Assembly (NCBI RefSeq): GCF_027744825.2
Contig: NC_071340.1
Span: forward strand, 10,738,001-10,802,000
Source: Synchiropus splendidus
Lineage: Eukaryota; Chordata; Actinopteri; Syngnathiformes; Callionymidae
Reading direction: 5' to 3'
DNA length: 64,000 bases
Position 1 is the first letter of the stretch. Every line of letters starts with the position of its first letter. Shown piece after piece: positions 1 through 15,541 of this stretch. Below the pieces are notes generated by a model. It made no database searches. It was given only the letters and a program-made list of their open reading frames with translations, and had not been told where the DNA came from. The translations under genes were made by a program, and so were the position numbers.

Positions 1-2522
<2,522 letters not shown>

Positions 2523-2792
2523 CATGTGTAACTCATGGCAAATACAGACCTGATCACTACAGATAAAAAATACTGTTCGACTGTTCAATTTTCCATAAAT
2601 AAGGGAAATTGATTTGAGCAAAATGATGAAGAAAGCAAAAAGTAATGTCCTTATTAATATAAAGTTATAAATAAAAATAAATAAATATTTAGCTTTTCAG
2701 TGTGTTGCTGCTGTAAACTGAGAGCTAAACTTGGAAGTTTCAATCAGTAACTTCCAAGTCACAATCGGGCTGGTGACGTTAAGGGGCCTTAA

Positions 2793-2925
<133 letters not shown>

Positions 2926-5900
2926 GGAATGTATAGATTATAAAATAGGGGAAAGTGTCATTACACCATGATATTATATGTTGTCAGTTATTTGAGAATT
3001 TGTTTTTCATTTTATTATTAAAATCTGGATAAAAAGTGAATAGGATTTTTTTTTAAGAAATGTATTAAAAATTTGTTTTTTTCTATGTCATCTTTTGCTT
3101 CACTCTATTTTTATTGATTTATTTTGAGGGACAAAAATACTAAAATTAATTATTAAATAATTTAACTCAGAGATAAAAAAAAAAAGAATAATGGGGATAA
3201 AGTTATGTTTATTCATGAATTTCAATGAATTCAATGCCTTCATGAGGGCGAAGTGAATCCGAGAAAAGGGCAGCAAGTGGCCCCCGAGCCACACTTTACC
3301 CACCTGATCTGTAAATACGAATAAATAGTCACAGTAGTGAGCCGTGTTGACCAGGACAGCGAAAAGCACTCGATAAACATCTCTGCAGTCTCCTCGCACT
3401 GAAACGGACTAAGACTTGCTCGAGCCAGAACACCAACATTTAATCCAATGCTTCCGAAAAATGTCATGGGGATCTGATCATTACCTTTGCAGAGCTATTT
3501 TCTAAGAGACGGATCGGACACAGAAGATCACATAACCTCCTTGGTGGAGTTGAAAAAGCCAACTTTCCGACAAGTCTGTCCGTTTCTCCGTCATTTGATA
3601 TCTGTTTGACTTATTGAGGTGCAGTCAACTCCAAAGCTCCTGATTCCCATCATGAATTCCACATTCCTTTAGAACGCGAGTCCGTGTATTTCGATCAAAC
3701 AGACCCTCATAAAAGCGAGCGCCGTCGTGTGTCTGTATGGGCGGATTGTGCCTTTTTTTCCCCCCCAACTTGACACAGCAGGTATTGTTTACTGTAGCTG
3801 ATTGATACGATCTGACTTGATCCGCTCTTTCATCAACATCAAATAAAAGGGCAAAGAATAGATTCGGCTCTCTCTGGGACAAGAGCTTAAAGGGACGGAG
3901 ATGTTTAGAGGGTTTCATTAGATGGAGAGATGCATTGTGTCAGGTATGATGGGATGTCCAGATTCTTCCGCGCAGCTGCTGCTCCAGTCAGGGTCCAGAG
4001 ATTGCAGGGAAATAAATAAATGCGTCCTAATTTGTCAGGGATTAGTGAGGCGCCACGTGGGAATATCTATGATTTTATTTTTGTTTTTGACTTCATGCAG
4101 TAATCTAATAAATTCAACTGTGGTCTGGAGGTAGTTTAGAGCGGATTTATCCTTTTACATCCTGCACAAAATATTCATTTTCATGATAAATAAATGAATT
4201 AAATTAAATGTAGTCTTATTATTTGTATTTATTTTATTTTAGTTAGAGTAAGACTGTATCAGATCAGAAAATATTACCTTGAGTTTGCAGTTCAGATTTC
4301 ACATCTTATCATATTTTTTTTTTTAAGTCATGATATTTTTTTCTTGCTCACAAATTCCTTGATATAAACACAGGATTATGATTTATTATTGCATTTTTAA
4401 ACTACACCAAGCATGTCAAAGTATTTCTTTGTTTGACCATTTTAGTCATGAATCTCTGTCTCTCCAAACATAGTCATGGATATGTCTTATGGCTTGGGTT
4501 TCTCTCACATCATTTTGAAAAACAAATCCTAATAACAAAATTCAGTGGCATTGTGGAACCGCAGTGGGTTTGGGTTTGATCCACTACAAACATTCTCCTC
4601 CAAAATCGTGTTAATGGCCGTCTAGCTGGAGTTCACTTACTTCCAGCAGAACATTTACAGCCCAACAGTCACGCCAAGACTTTCATTCAAAGTGTCCCGG
4701 AAGACTCCGCAGCTCCGTTGCATGACACAGTCGCACCTCGCAATTTAACAAACGCCCCACACTTAAACAAACATTAAACACAAACATCGACAGCTGGGTG
4801 AAAATATGCACATACAGTCGCCATCTGAACCATTATTTCCATAAAAGGTCCTATATGCGTTGCTGCTCCTGTGGAAGTCCAGGCACATAAATTTCTCTGA
4901 CGACCATTCGGGCCTACAGGACTCTTAGGTGTTGTGTGTGCGTGTTTGCTTCCAGTTGAATAAACACTTGGGCCTCCTTGATAAACCTTCATTTCACTTT
5001 AAATATCAGAGCAGCGTCTATAAGTGTTTCGCAAGAAATGTGCTGTGGCTGTCTGGCGCAGATTGGTTTAGCGTCGTGGCTCGCTGGCAGGAGTGGAGCT
5101 AAACACAAAGTCTACATGTTTAATGCTTTCCTCCGGGGAGGTCCTCAGTTCTTAATAGGCATTTTGTCTTGAATTTCAGTTTACTGGAAAGAAGGCGTTA
5201 TGCTTTTGAGTGGTATGAAGAGTGACAGACTGAGCTCTCTGTGGGTCTGCAGGTTTGATCTCACAGCGAAACGTTCAAACATGTGACGTAGGTCTGGAAC
5301 ACAAAGTCAAATTGAACTGACCTCAACTGTGAACAGTGAAGGGTTTTTGTGGTGTGATACATGTTGGTAATGTACAGAGTCATGCATTTACAGGTTCTAC
5401 GGGGTGTTCATGAGGTCTCTGTACCGTTTTAAAGTTTATAAAGCAAATGGTTGTTCAGTTGTACTCAGTGTTTTTCAAAGTTTAGAATCACATTCAGCGA
5501 CAACAAAACTTCATACATGACGTCCATAAATAACTAAGTAGTACGTATCTTGTTTGTGTTCAAAAGATTAAACTTCAGTAACTTAATCCTTGGTTGTTGA
5601 TGTTTTAATTTTTGGGAAAGTGAAGTGAAGTTTCTTCACTGAAGAAATTGGGTGTCAGTTGCTCCTTATAACCTCTTACGTGGCTCACCTCCTTAGTAAC
5701 AGTGACTAAAATGTACGGCTGTTTGATGGGCTTAAAACAGCAATTGACACAACCCTATGTGTAGAACGAAAGTAACGCCAAGCCATGGCTTACCTAACCC
5801 CACCCTCCATCCTTTTTGAATGTGTCGTGCTGCCATGTAAGGTGGAGCATGTGATTCAATGGAAAACCGAATGTATCTCCCTTTGTGCAGGAGGCGAAAC

Positions 5901-6194
5901 TCCACTTTCCCATCGTCAATGTATCACGCATCTGGTGTCCTCATGGGGCCACAACTGGCACTGGTGGTGTTTTGTTAAGTTTCTGTCGTGACTGTGAGTT
6001 CATGGCAACTTTTGAGCTATAATTTATCATGAGCTATAAATTAAGAATGACTTCATGCACAGTTGGAAAAATATTTTCTGTTATTATATATTATTATCTT
6101 GCATTTAAACCATCCATTTAAATATTACAATTTATTTATTTGAAATAAAGTCATGATATTGTTTTTTTCTAATGCCTCTATAACATAAATAATA
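2926..6194. other. No gene seen; unique DNA
   Basis: Frames do not exceed 99 aa and none resembles a protein family. The stretch 3610-4140 is somewhat less AT-rich and free of repeats, but offers no specific motif to call. Confidence 0.55.
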
Positions 6195-6299
6195 CAGTTG
6201 TAGCTCGGTTTTCGAAGGTCCTGGAATTCGAACAAATCGGAGTTCAAGTTCAAGTTTTGCTTCGGATTTCGAACGAAAATGAGACTGGAGGTACCACTG
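6195..6299. mobile_element. Pogo/Tigger-like MITE (105 bp)
   Basis: The left end is CAGTTGTAGCTCGG and the right end is the inverse of CAGTGGTACCTCC, so the terminal inverted repeats are recognisable but diverged. TA precedes the left end. The interior contains TTCGAACAAATCGG and GATTTCGAACGAAAA, which recur in the larger related element ending at 44620. The termini resemble those of pogo/Tigger elements of the Tc1/mariner superfamily. It has no coding capacity. The right flank is TT rather than TA, so one target copy has mutated. Confidence 0.65.
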
Positions 6300-7004
6300 T
6301 TTATAGAAATATTAAATGTATATGTTTGGCTTTTACTTTTATTTTAATGAAATACATGGTTATGAATCAATTCAGAGCCAAATTTAAAGAACATTTATCA
6401 AGGCCTGACCACTGACTGTCAGAACATCAAGCCCGTTCCTGGATCTCCTTGTATTTATTTTACAAATAAGTGTAGGGTTTGATCTGCAAGGATCCACTAA
6501 AGAGACGGGAACATAAATTACCATAAATACATTACTTATTCATATATATATTGGCAGCGTATTGGCTCATAATGAATGATCACAAAGTATTGATCAGAGT
6601 CTTGTTTAGTCAGACTATGTTTAACCCTGGAATGTTTTTCAGAGTTCACTCTAAATAACATCATAATTGCTTAAGTACTTACTTAATAGTAACTACAGTG
6701 AGTAAATTGCTTATTAGTAGTTGATATGTTTTGCCCGATTTAAGTGATATTGGTTCTTCCTTTGGATTAGGAATTGTCAACTGTACAGGAGCAATGAAAT
6801 GACTCATTGCAATGACTGTTGTTGCAACCTTTTCACAGCCTGCCAACTCTGGATCTTTTGATCTTTGGAGATTTTCTGTTCCAGGATGCTGTGGCCAACA
6901 GTGTCATTGGTGAATGAAAGTGAAATGTCGGACAATAACAATGCATTTAAAACCCACTGTGGCTGGTTGGTCGGCATCTCTGCTTGTTTATCTGTGTGTT
7001 TCTC

Positions 7005-7408
7005 CACCCATCCATCCTCATCCGTTTATCCGTTGCCAGGTCGCGGGGGCAGCAGCTTCAGAAGGCCATGCCAAACGCCCTTCTCCTGGGCAACATCCAC
7101 CAGCTGCGTCTGCAGAATCCCGAGACGCTCCCAGGCCAGTGTAGAGATATAACCCTCCACCTGGTTCTGGGTCGACCCCCTCGGTCTCCTCCCAACTGGC
7201 AGTGCCTGAAACACCTCCAGGGTTGAATCCTCATGAGATGCCTGAACCACCTCAACTGACTGCTCTCAACATGGAGAAGCAGCGGCTCTACTCCGAGTCT
7301 CTCCTGAGTGACAGAACTTATCGTCCTATCTCGAAAGGAGACAAGAGCAAAAACTCATTTTAGCCACTTGTACCTGGGATGTCATTCTTTCGGTCATGAC
7401 CCACAGCT
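7005..7408 (-). pseudogene. 5'-truncated LINE: reverse-transcriptase C-terminal remnant
   Basis: On the minus strand, pieces of a conserved LINE C-terminus occur in two alternating frames: MRWFRHLMR in one, YISTLAWERLGI and LLPPRPGNG followed by a stop in the other. At least three frame switches separate them, so it is not translatable. The 3' end of the element (left side here) has a CCATCCATCC-type tail. The sequence continues into the 5' direction to about 7408, where it is truncated, as LINE copies usually are. This module is very common in teleost genomes; I do not assign the LINE clade. An unrelated-looking scrap (CTACCGCTTATCCGCGACC, near 49489) resembles the same tail. Confidence 0.75.
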
Positions 7409-7493
7409 AAAGCGCCCAAATATTGCATTTATTTATTCCTATGTTTGTATCATACAGCGACATTTCTTTCATTTTTTCTTCCACTCATACATA

Positions 7494-7572
7494 CAGGGGT
7501 TGGACAAAATAATGGAAACACCTTAAAGCTTTTTTAGCTTTACGGTGTTTCCATTATTTTGTCCACCCCCTG
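7494..7572. mobile_element. 79-bp near-palindromic MITE, Tc1/mariner type
   Basis: The element begins CAGGGGTTGGAC and ends with the near inverse GTCCACCCCCTG. It is flanked by TA on each side (7492-7493 and 7573-7574). The arms pair over about 35 bases with a loop of only a few T residues, so the whole unit is one long hairpin. TA duplication is the signature of Tc1/mariner-type insertion. It has no coding capacity. Confidence 0.85.
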
Positions 7573-10500
7573 TATAACCTGCTCATGTTTTAATATGCAA
7601 GGACTGCATTTGTCTGAAAATTGTGTGCACGTGCTTCAATAAAGAAGATCAAGTTCAGCGCAGCTGACCTTATATAGAGGAAACCTTCCGCTTACAAATT
7701 AAAAAAAAAGAGTTTAAATTAATGGGTTTAACAAAAATGAAAAGACTTGTGAAAGTGTCCTCCTTGTGTCTGGTGAGTGTTTTCATGCGAGTGGGTTCTG
7801 CTTGTGTGTTTTTATTAACCTTTTCCCCCCGTCTCTGCTTTACATCTCGCCGGTCTCCGGAGTCACGCTAGCATGCGCTGACATCACAGAGCGTGACACC
7901 CAACACACGAAACACAGCAAACTCCAGCTTGACACGAAAGCATCAAGTCAATAGAAAAGTCTAATCCGACCATTAAAGCGATCCTGTTTTAATAAACAAA
8001 ACAAATCCGTACTGTTACACATTTGGCCTCAGAGCAACCCTTGTAATTGTAGTGTGAAGAAAATCTTCCCTTATCCACCAGTCTTCAGCGGTTTGGAGAG
8101 AAGACAGAGACGCCGTTGAACAATCTGACAATAAGTGGTTTCAGGAGTTTCACGAGCATTGTATTTCACCAACACACGCGTTATTCTGTCTGTCTCGGGC
8201 GCAGGTATGCGTTTGTGGGTGTCCGATAATAAAAGAGTCCTGGATTGCGAGTTTGCTGGGAGCAGAGCGATCAAGGAGGAAAACAATACAAACAGATGGA
8301 GCTGACAACACACACACACACAACACACACTCAGATCTGGAGGTTGCCATCGATGCCTCCACTGGCATCAGGCTCGACCATTAACAAGGCAGATGGTCTT
8401 CAATGGTTTTGTTTGTTAGCCAGACTCACCCACCAACAAACTGTAGCACGTCTGAGCAGCCACCCACATTTGCACCAGGTATTGCATCTGGCTCTCCGTG
8501 TGTCACACTCCTCAGCGGGAGAAAAAAGTTCTGGAAAAAAAGGGGGGGTTTTAATCAAGAAGTGACTGTTCTTCTTATCCAACTCCGGCAAAAGGTAATT
8601 AAAATACAATAAATAAAGAAGCGTCTAATTCGAGGCGCAGCAGTTCTCTTCAGTCTACACACTTCTTGTTTGTCACTTTCCATTATAGAACTGTGAGGTT
8701 TATTGATGACTGACGCCTTTGCAAGAAAACAAACAGATTCTCAGGCGTCCCTCTTTCTTCTCTGATTTGGTGACCCTGAATCTCCCAGACACACTCTATT
8801 TTCTGCCTGCTCTTGAGGTCGCCTTGCCTTTTCCATCCAGGAGTGAAAACCTCGAGAAGAAGGTGGGAGGAATCAAACGGAGCTTGCCAAGCTACTGCTG
8901 AGCCGGTGTGGACGGGACATCATCGCTCGGCCAAGTGTCAGGGTCAGAGATCAGACATGACACATGAAGAAGGTCCTTGCACTTTTCTGTTATGCCAATG
9001 ACTTCCTGATCTGAAGTTCATGTATGAATGAGGAACACCTTTCCATACACTTCCGACTTTCCAACACTTACAGAATGTGTATGTCCCTGATCATTGGAAC
9101 AGTTTGTGTCCAGCTTCACCCCCTGATATGTTTGGGGTCAATCGGTCTATTCATTCCACCATTCATGGATGAAACCACACTGAATTCTATCCATGTGAAT
9201 GGGATAATAAATGTGTAAAAGGAAAATGAGAATAACTATAACTAAACTGTATAACTATAACTCGAAAAAGACACGCTCTTTTTTGGACTCATCGACTACA
9301 TCTCTAGTGCTAAGCACTGAACACTAACACAAGACTCCAGTACACTGTGATAGATTTTATCTTGAACCTGGACATGTGGACGCAAAGAGAGGGGAATCGC
9401 TGAAGAGCACCCTCCAGACTTCTGCGTCCCAGATCCATCTATCCTATAGGAACATCATGGGGAAGGGAAAATACGACTCCTTTGGAAGACCTTTGCGACA
9501 ACATTCAACAATTCAGTGCCAATATTTGAATGTCAAAATCCACTTGAAAACTTGATATTTGATGGCATGAGAATCTCAGCCATGGAAACACAAGGCTTCT
9601 GTTTTTGCTTCAGCTAGCGTGGGAAGTAGCGCCGGTTGCCTGCCAGGTCAACATGGGCCCGACCGCTGATGGTGACGTCAGGTCACATGATGTGGGTACG
9701 TGGATACAGTGACATAGCAGATTGTAAAGGAGGCCAACAAAAGCCCATCTGGCTGAGTACAAACTTCCAAATGTCTTACTTGTATAAATCTTTACATGTA
9801 AATGTACGCACACATACTTCAGCATAGCAACAAACTAAAAGCATCTGGTTACTCTTTCAAAATAAAACTTTGAGTAAAGGGATAACATGTTCAACTGGTG
9901 TTTACGTAGGTTCACACTGGAGACACAAAATTCGACTCGTGCCACATTTGGCCTCAGAAAAAGAAAAGAAAAATAAATCCATGACAAACCGATAACCACG
10001 AGTCGGTTCAAGGAGAGTTGGATATTCTGGACTTCCAAGACTAGAGCCAATTCTGCATTGTTAGTCATTCCAACTGATTAAAACAAACAGCCAAGACTGA
10101 CAGTGGGATCATCTGCCAGGGAAGTGTGGAATATGTCTCACTTCACAATCATGTCATCTGCTTTATTTCACTGCAGTCTAATGCAAGTCTGGTGTCAATT
10201 ACCAAATTCCCCCAGCGACTTGCATCGCTGCTGTCATTGTTTCCAGGACTCGGATTCGCCGCCTTTCAAGCGATCAGCGTCACAAGTTATCAATGAACAG
10301 TCAAACAGGGAGTACGTCGTGTTCTTATTCATACATCCTGGGGTCTCGCTTCCACTTGAAATGTGTTGTGTGGGGGAATTTTCATTATCAGCATGTGTTG
10401 ATCAAAGTGTAAAAAATGTCTTCAATTTGTGTGAAAGCGATACTGCGGCAAGCGTGACCCAAATGACCTGGAACGATTCACGGCGCTGATGTTTCGTCTG

Positions 10501-13500
10501 TATTAACAGCTCATCCAGTACATCTGTGTTCTCTTATCTCATTTTCTCCCATCGAGTCCAACCCGGTTTCTGGAGAATCGGGCCCAGGCGTAGATAGGTG
10601 TCGCCCCTTTTCACACGTGTAACGCACAACAAGAGATTATCTGAGTCACATGAGCTCTGCGCAGTTTCAACATCCCACTACAATGTATTTGGGAGGTGTT
10701 TGAAAGTAAACTCCACAGGCTTTAAAGAGAAACAGAAAGACGGAGAGCTGCAGTGGGAGTAGAGAGGAATGTAATTTAATAATGACAAAACATAAGTGTT
10801 CTGCTTCATATTAAAGCTTTGTGTCTGGTCAAACAGACTCGGAGGGTTCACTTCTGGAAAGTCCATTTCATATCGCGTCCAACAATCTGGACCTTTGGGT
10901 CCAAACAACTCCTCCGGGTCGTATTGTGCTTCAATACTACGATTTATGCATTCATTTGAGCAATCCGTCGGTTTCACTTTACTCTGGAAGACCTGCCAGT
11001 GTATAATAAATCTAGAGGAGATGAGAAAGAAGCTCTTGCAAATTAGCATTTAAGATTAATGCCATGAAATGAGCGGTGACGGATCGAAAATGTGGGGACG
11101 TGTTGACAGAACGTAGGCAGCAAGAGCTGAAGCGGGTTCGCTTCAGATGACTCCATTACTTGGGTATATTTTGTTTCTGCAGCGATGAATCAGAAGCATG
11201 AGCGCTCACAGTCGTAAAAGAGTTCATCTGCGCTTTTGGTGGTTTTCCAGAAGCCATCGTGTCCAGCAAAAGACAGATCCAGATCCGCCCAGGCGCAGTA
11301 ACCTCTCATAAAGTCCCACCCAGTTTAAGTGGTCAGAGGAGGAGAAGCCTTGAGGCTCTTAATTAAAAATGATTTTGATACAGCAAGATATATGAAGAGA
11401 CCAGTTCCAGTCATTGTGAAGAGCAGAACGGAACATGAGGTCATAAAGAGCAATGCGGATGATGAAGTCTCACCCTTGATGGAATTTCATTAAAATAGAA
11501 GTCATTTGAGGTGCTGCTCAGTGATGTATAAGCGCAGGAAAGTGAATAAATATTGGACTCAGAATACTTCAATTCTTGCATCAAATAAAAGACACACACA
11601 CATATTGAATTCAAATTACTCTTTCATAAATGAAGAAGGTGAATCGTGGACAATATGAACTGGAGAGAGATGTGGAATAACAGCCCTTGATTTCAATTCT
11701 CAACTGGCTGATGGGCGGAAGAGGAATCTTGTAGCCTGGTTGTTTGGCAAAGAACGAATGAACCCTGGACCAGGAGGTCAGGTTAGAGTGAGTCAAACTC
11801 GCCCGCACACAGGTTTGTTTGTGTGCTTCTCTGAGTAGGACGCTGCTTGCATCCTAATGGAGCGCTTACGTGCGCTGGACTGAACAGGAAGGTAGGTTTG
11901 GGAAGGGCAGGAGAAAAGAGTTAAAGGTCAATGGGCCAGTCTTTGACCTTGAGCAAGGGTCTCGAACTCAATCCAGTATTGAACACAGCAAAGGTTGTAG
12001 ACTGAACAACATTCATTTATTAGCATTCCCCAGATACATCAGTAATATTCATACCTCACAGACTCATATGTGCTTTCCCATCTTTCAGTGGATCCCCAAT
12101 AGAGACACGCGGTTCCAATAAAAGTGCATGTCGACTTCAATGCTATGAAGCAACCACCGGTTGTCTTTGGTGTGCTTTGAGTAAACACATGTAGCATCTG
12201 ACTTACGACCGGGATCGGTTCTGACCAACCGGTCGTGAGTCGAATTGGACGTAAGTGGAATCCAATTCAAAATGTATAGACATTGAACAAAAAAACTTAT
12301 GACTTCATTATGAACTGACACTTTCATGCTTTTAATGGCTACACAAAATGTGGCATAGCCTGATATTAAATTCTACTGTGTTCTCATGGCGGGACAATTT
12401 TTTTTTTCACATTCTCTGTCATTTGTTGACTATGATATCAGCAATGTTGAGAACTGAAACGGTGAAGAATAAGGTCTGAAAAGAAGATCTGCCTCACCTA
12501 TTGAAACACAAAAAATATAGTTTTTTCATGAGAATATTTGATATTATGCAAAAATGTACCGATGTCCAAAAAGGTATTAAATTCTCTGGATGACAGATGG
12601 GAATCGAGAGAGGACCCTGAGAACCAGAAAGAAGACTGGATCTGTGGAGGAGACGCCCCGGATAGGGCAATAAGAGGGCGATGAGAGAAACAGGACAAAC
12701 ACATCCTGGATGTCTAACCAGCTAAAGTGAGTGAAAATAAAGAGCAGTCGTGGTTGGAATCCTTCCAATTGCCATGCAGGAAGTGCGAAGACGGGATGAT
12801 GGAGTAGTTGGAGGCCCAACAACGTTCTGCCTTCAGACCCTCATCCTTCATCCCGCTTCTCAGTTATTGGAGCCGTTATGAGCGATGATGTTAATTATCT
12901 ATCGGACTATTTTTACGCGGAGAAACAAGGGCAGAATGGATCATTAGCAGGGCTGGGCTTGCAGACAAGTTGGCAGGTAGATGGTTTGATTGGAGAGTGG
13001 AGCAGACGGATGGATTACCAGCGGATGAGAGATGACTGCAGCAGTGATAGCCGCCGCCATTCATCAAACAATGGTCAATATGGTGCGGCGCAGCACGGGA
13101 CCTGATGCACAGGCAATACATAACACATCTTTAAAGCCGTATCAAGATGTTTCACTTTTTTTTCCCTCCGGCTTTGCCCTCAACTAGGGCGAGACTCGGT
13201 CATTCTGAAAACCTCATCCTCATTGTAGTGCAGATGTTTGGCTGTCAGCTATGGAGCAAGTCAACAAGATGAATGAGTCTGTAACTCAGGCTGGTCCCAG
13301 TAACTAGTCCCAGTGCTGTGGCTCTTACAGGGCCACCATTCTTCCTGTCCTTATGTTCAGGTGGCACCATTTCATCTGATCCTCGACGTAAAGAAAGGTA
13401 ATTCAGCATACATATCACTGAAGGTATCTACCTACTTTTCAGGAGAGTCCTTTAAAAACCAGGGTTGAAATAGCGTGACAGCTGGTTGCTGACGTAGAGG

Positions 13501-14284
13501 ACCAGGGTGTCAAAAGCAGCAGCTCTAAACGAGAGCAGCAGACCATTACTCCGACTGCATGACTGATCCGTGGATTACCAGGCATCCTGAGGCGGGCCTG
13601 ACTCCCAAATCGACATATAATCTGGCTGCAAACACCACTTCACTACAGAGGAATACAGAATAGACACAAGGAGAAGGCAGTGGCACATGTGGAGCCGCAC
13701 AAGATGAAGTGTCCAGACACAGCTTAACGGGTCACTGAGAGGTCACGGAGGTTAGAGGTCACCTGCAGCAGAAAAAGCAACAACTATAGATTTTTTTTTT
13801 GACGGCCGACAACTAGATGCTGTAGGTTCATGCTGCACAACATCGGGAGGGTAATTACTAGACTCCTCTTCTGGTGTTCTACCTGCTGAAATTCACCCAA
13901 ACTCTCCTCCCCCTTGAGGATAAGCATGAACCAATCAGCTCGCTCCAGATGATAACTGAGGAACTCTTGGTCTCTGGGACCCAAAATGGTTGGATCGAGC
14001 TTCTGTCGTCAGTAAGTCAGAGCTTCTTTGACTCAATATCGACTTTGACCCAGACAGCCTTCTTACTGCTTAACTTACACTTGGTTACTTGGCTTGTTGC
14101 TTGAAGTTCTTGGTTGGAATCTGCTCAATGATTCATGAGGTAATGCAGACAACCAGGACCAAAGTCAGAAAGTGGACATTTGCTTGTGGTTCTGAGGAGC
14201 ATGTATCTACAAGCTGTACAGCACCAGCTGACGGTGATTGAAGATGTCAGACAAGTTGTGTAAACACGCTTTTCTTACATTGTA
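7573..14284. other. No gene seen; unique DNA with a minor repeat scrap
   Basis: A short (CA)n run is near 8308-8330 and a possible transposon end is near 12195-12265. The longest frames (128 and 123 aa near 10.1-11.0 kb) lack domains. The repeat-free, moderately GC-rich piece at 12845-13110 could be a conserved noncoding sequence, but nothing internal proves it. Confidence 0.5.
12195..12265. repeat. Possible transposon terminal fragment
   Basis: CTTACGACCGGGATCGG and ACCGGTCGTGAGTCG form a rough inverted pair with repeated CGTAAG/CGTGAG words, resembling the ends of Tigger-like elements. No target duplication could be found. This is a weak call. Confidence 0.3.
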
Positions 14285-15150
14285 CAATTCCTCACAAAAG
14301 TATTTACCCCAATGGCATATTGTGTATTTTGCTGCCTTATAACCTGGAACTGAAACGGATCAGAACATACCAGCTTCAGATATATGACCCTCTTTCTCTT
14401 TAACAACTGTGAAGCACACAACAAACAGGTAAAGAACTACAGGCGAAGTCCTGAGCATCCATCCCTGCCAGTACTTTGTAAAGCTGCGAGTCACTTGGAT
14501 AGGTTTCTATGAGCTTGCCACTGGCTTTGCCCAGTCCTCAGGGAAAAACTGCTCAAGCTCCTTCAAGTTCAATGTGTATGAGCAGCAATCTTCATGTCTA
14601 ACCATAGGTTTTCATTTGGCTTGAGGTCTGGGCTTTGAATGGGCCTTTCCAACACATTTATATGCTTTAGCTTGGGGTCATTGTATTGCTGTCAGGTGAA
14701 GCTCTGTCTTAGTCTCAAACTCTTACATTCAGGTTCTGCTAAAGAACAGCCTGGTATTTAACACCATCCATCCTTCCCTCGATATGTTCCCCAGTTCCTG
14801 CAGCTGAGAAAAAAGCAAAATATGTTTCACTGTGAGGATGGCATTTTCCTTGGTGGATGAAAAGTTTGACTAGTGTCTCGTCTCTGGCATCTTCCTCCAT
14901 TCATTTACATGCCTTTTTTTTGCAAACTTCTGATTTTTAACTGAAAATAATGGCTTTCCTCTGGTTACAGTTCTATAAAACCCAGCATTGTGGGGTGTAC
15001 TGTGATACATCAGCCTCTATTGACTCCTATTTCTTCTTTTACTTGAAAACTTTGACTATTTTGAGTAGAAGCATACATTGAAATGTGTCTAAAATATTTA
15101 AATAAGAGGCTGTACGGTGACAAAATGGGTAAGAAGTCAAGGGGGTGAAT
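14285..15150 (-). pseudogene. Fossil Tc1-like DNA transposon with degraded transposase
   Basis: Read on the minus strand, 14607-14659 encodes [17 protein letters not shown], a decayed form of the conserved Tc1 transposase stretch that holds the last acidic residue of the DDE triad. Flanking sequence follows the same transposase (matching segments at about 14500-14600 and 14680-14860), but stops and indels break the frame throughout. The ends are recognisable as an inverted pair: AAAGTATTTACCCC on the left and GGGGGTGAATGC on the right. Tc1 transposase cuts and pastes at TA dinucleotides; this copy is long dead. Boundaries are approximate. Confidence 0.8.
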
Positions 15151-15509
15151 GCTGAACTGGCTTCTTGATCATCCGGAGGCTCTGTCTTCTTCTCTGGTGC
15201 GACCAAACACAGTTTGAAATCAGACGGATTACTGGAGAATAATGAAGCGCATCATCTCCCCCACACTCCACGCATTGTGACTTTCACTGGGACTCATCAG
15301 ACAGGATCAAGTTATTTATGCTGATTAAAGTCTTATAACAAGAGTCACACAACATAATCCCTTAAGTAAGATTACACACATCACCATTAATATTCTCTCG
15401 GAGGCGGCTGTGTCCAACGGTTGTGAGGATGTCAGGAAACTTCATTGACTTGTTCTTGGATATGTGCTTTACACGCATCTAATGGTGGAAGTGTATGAGA
15501 CGCACATCA

Positions 15510-15512
<3 letters not shown>

Positions 15513-15540
<28 letters not shown>

Positions 15541-15541
15541 T
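15513..15541. repeat. (GT)n microsatellite
   Basis: About 14 uninterrupted GT units. The upstream ACACGT and downstream TCATG are unique sequence. Confidence 0.95.
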
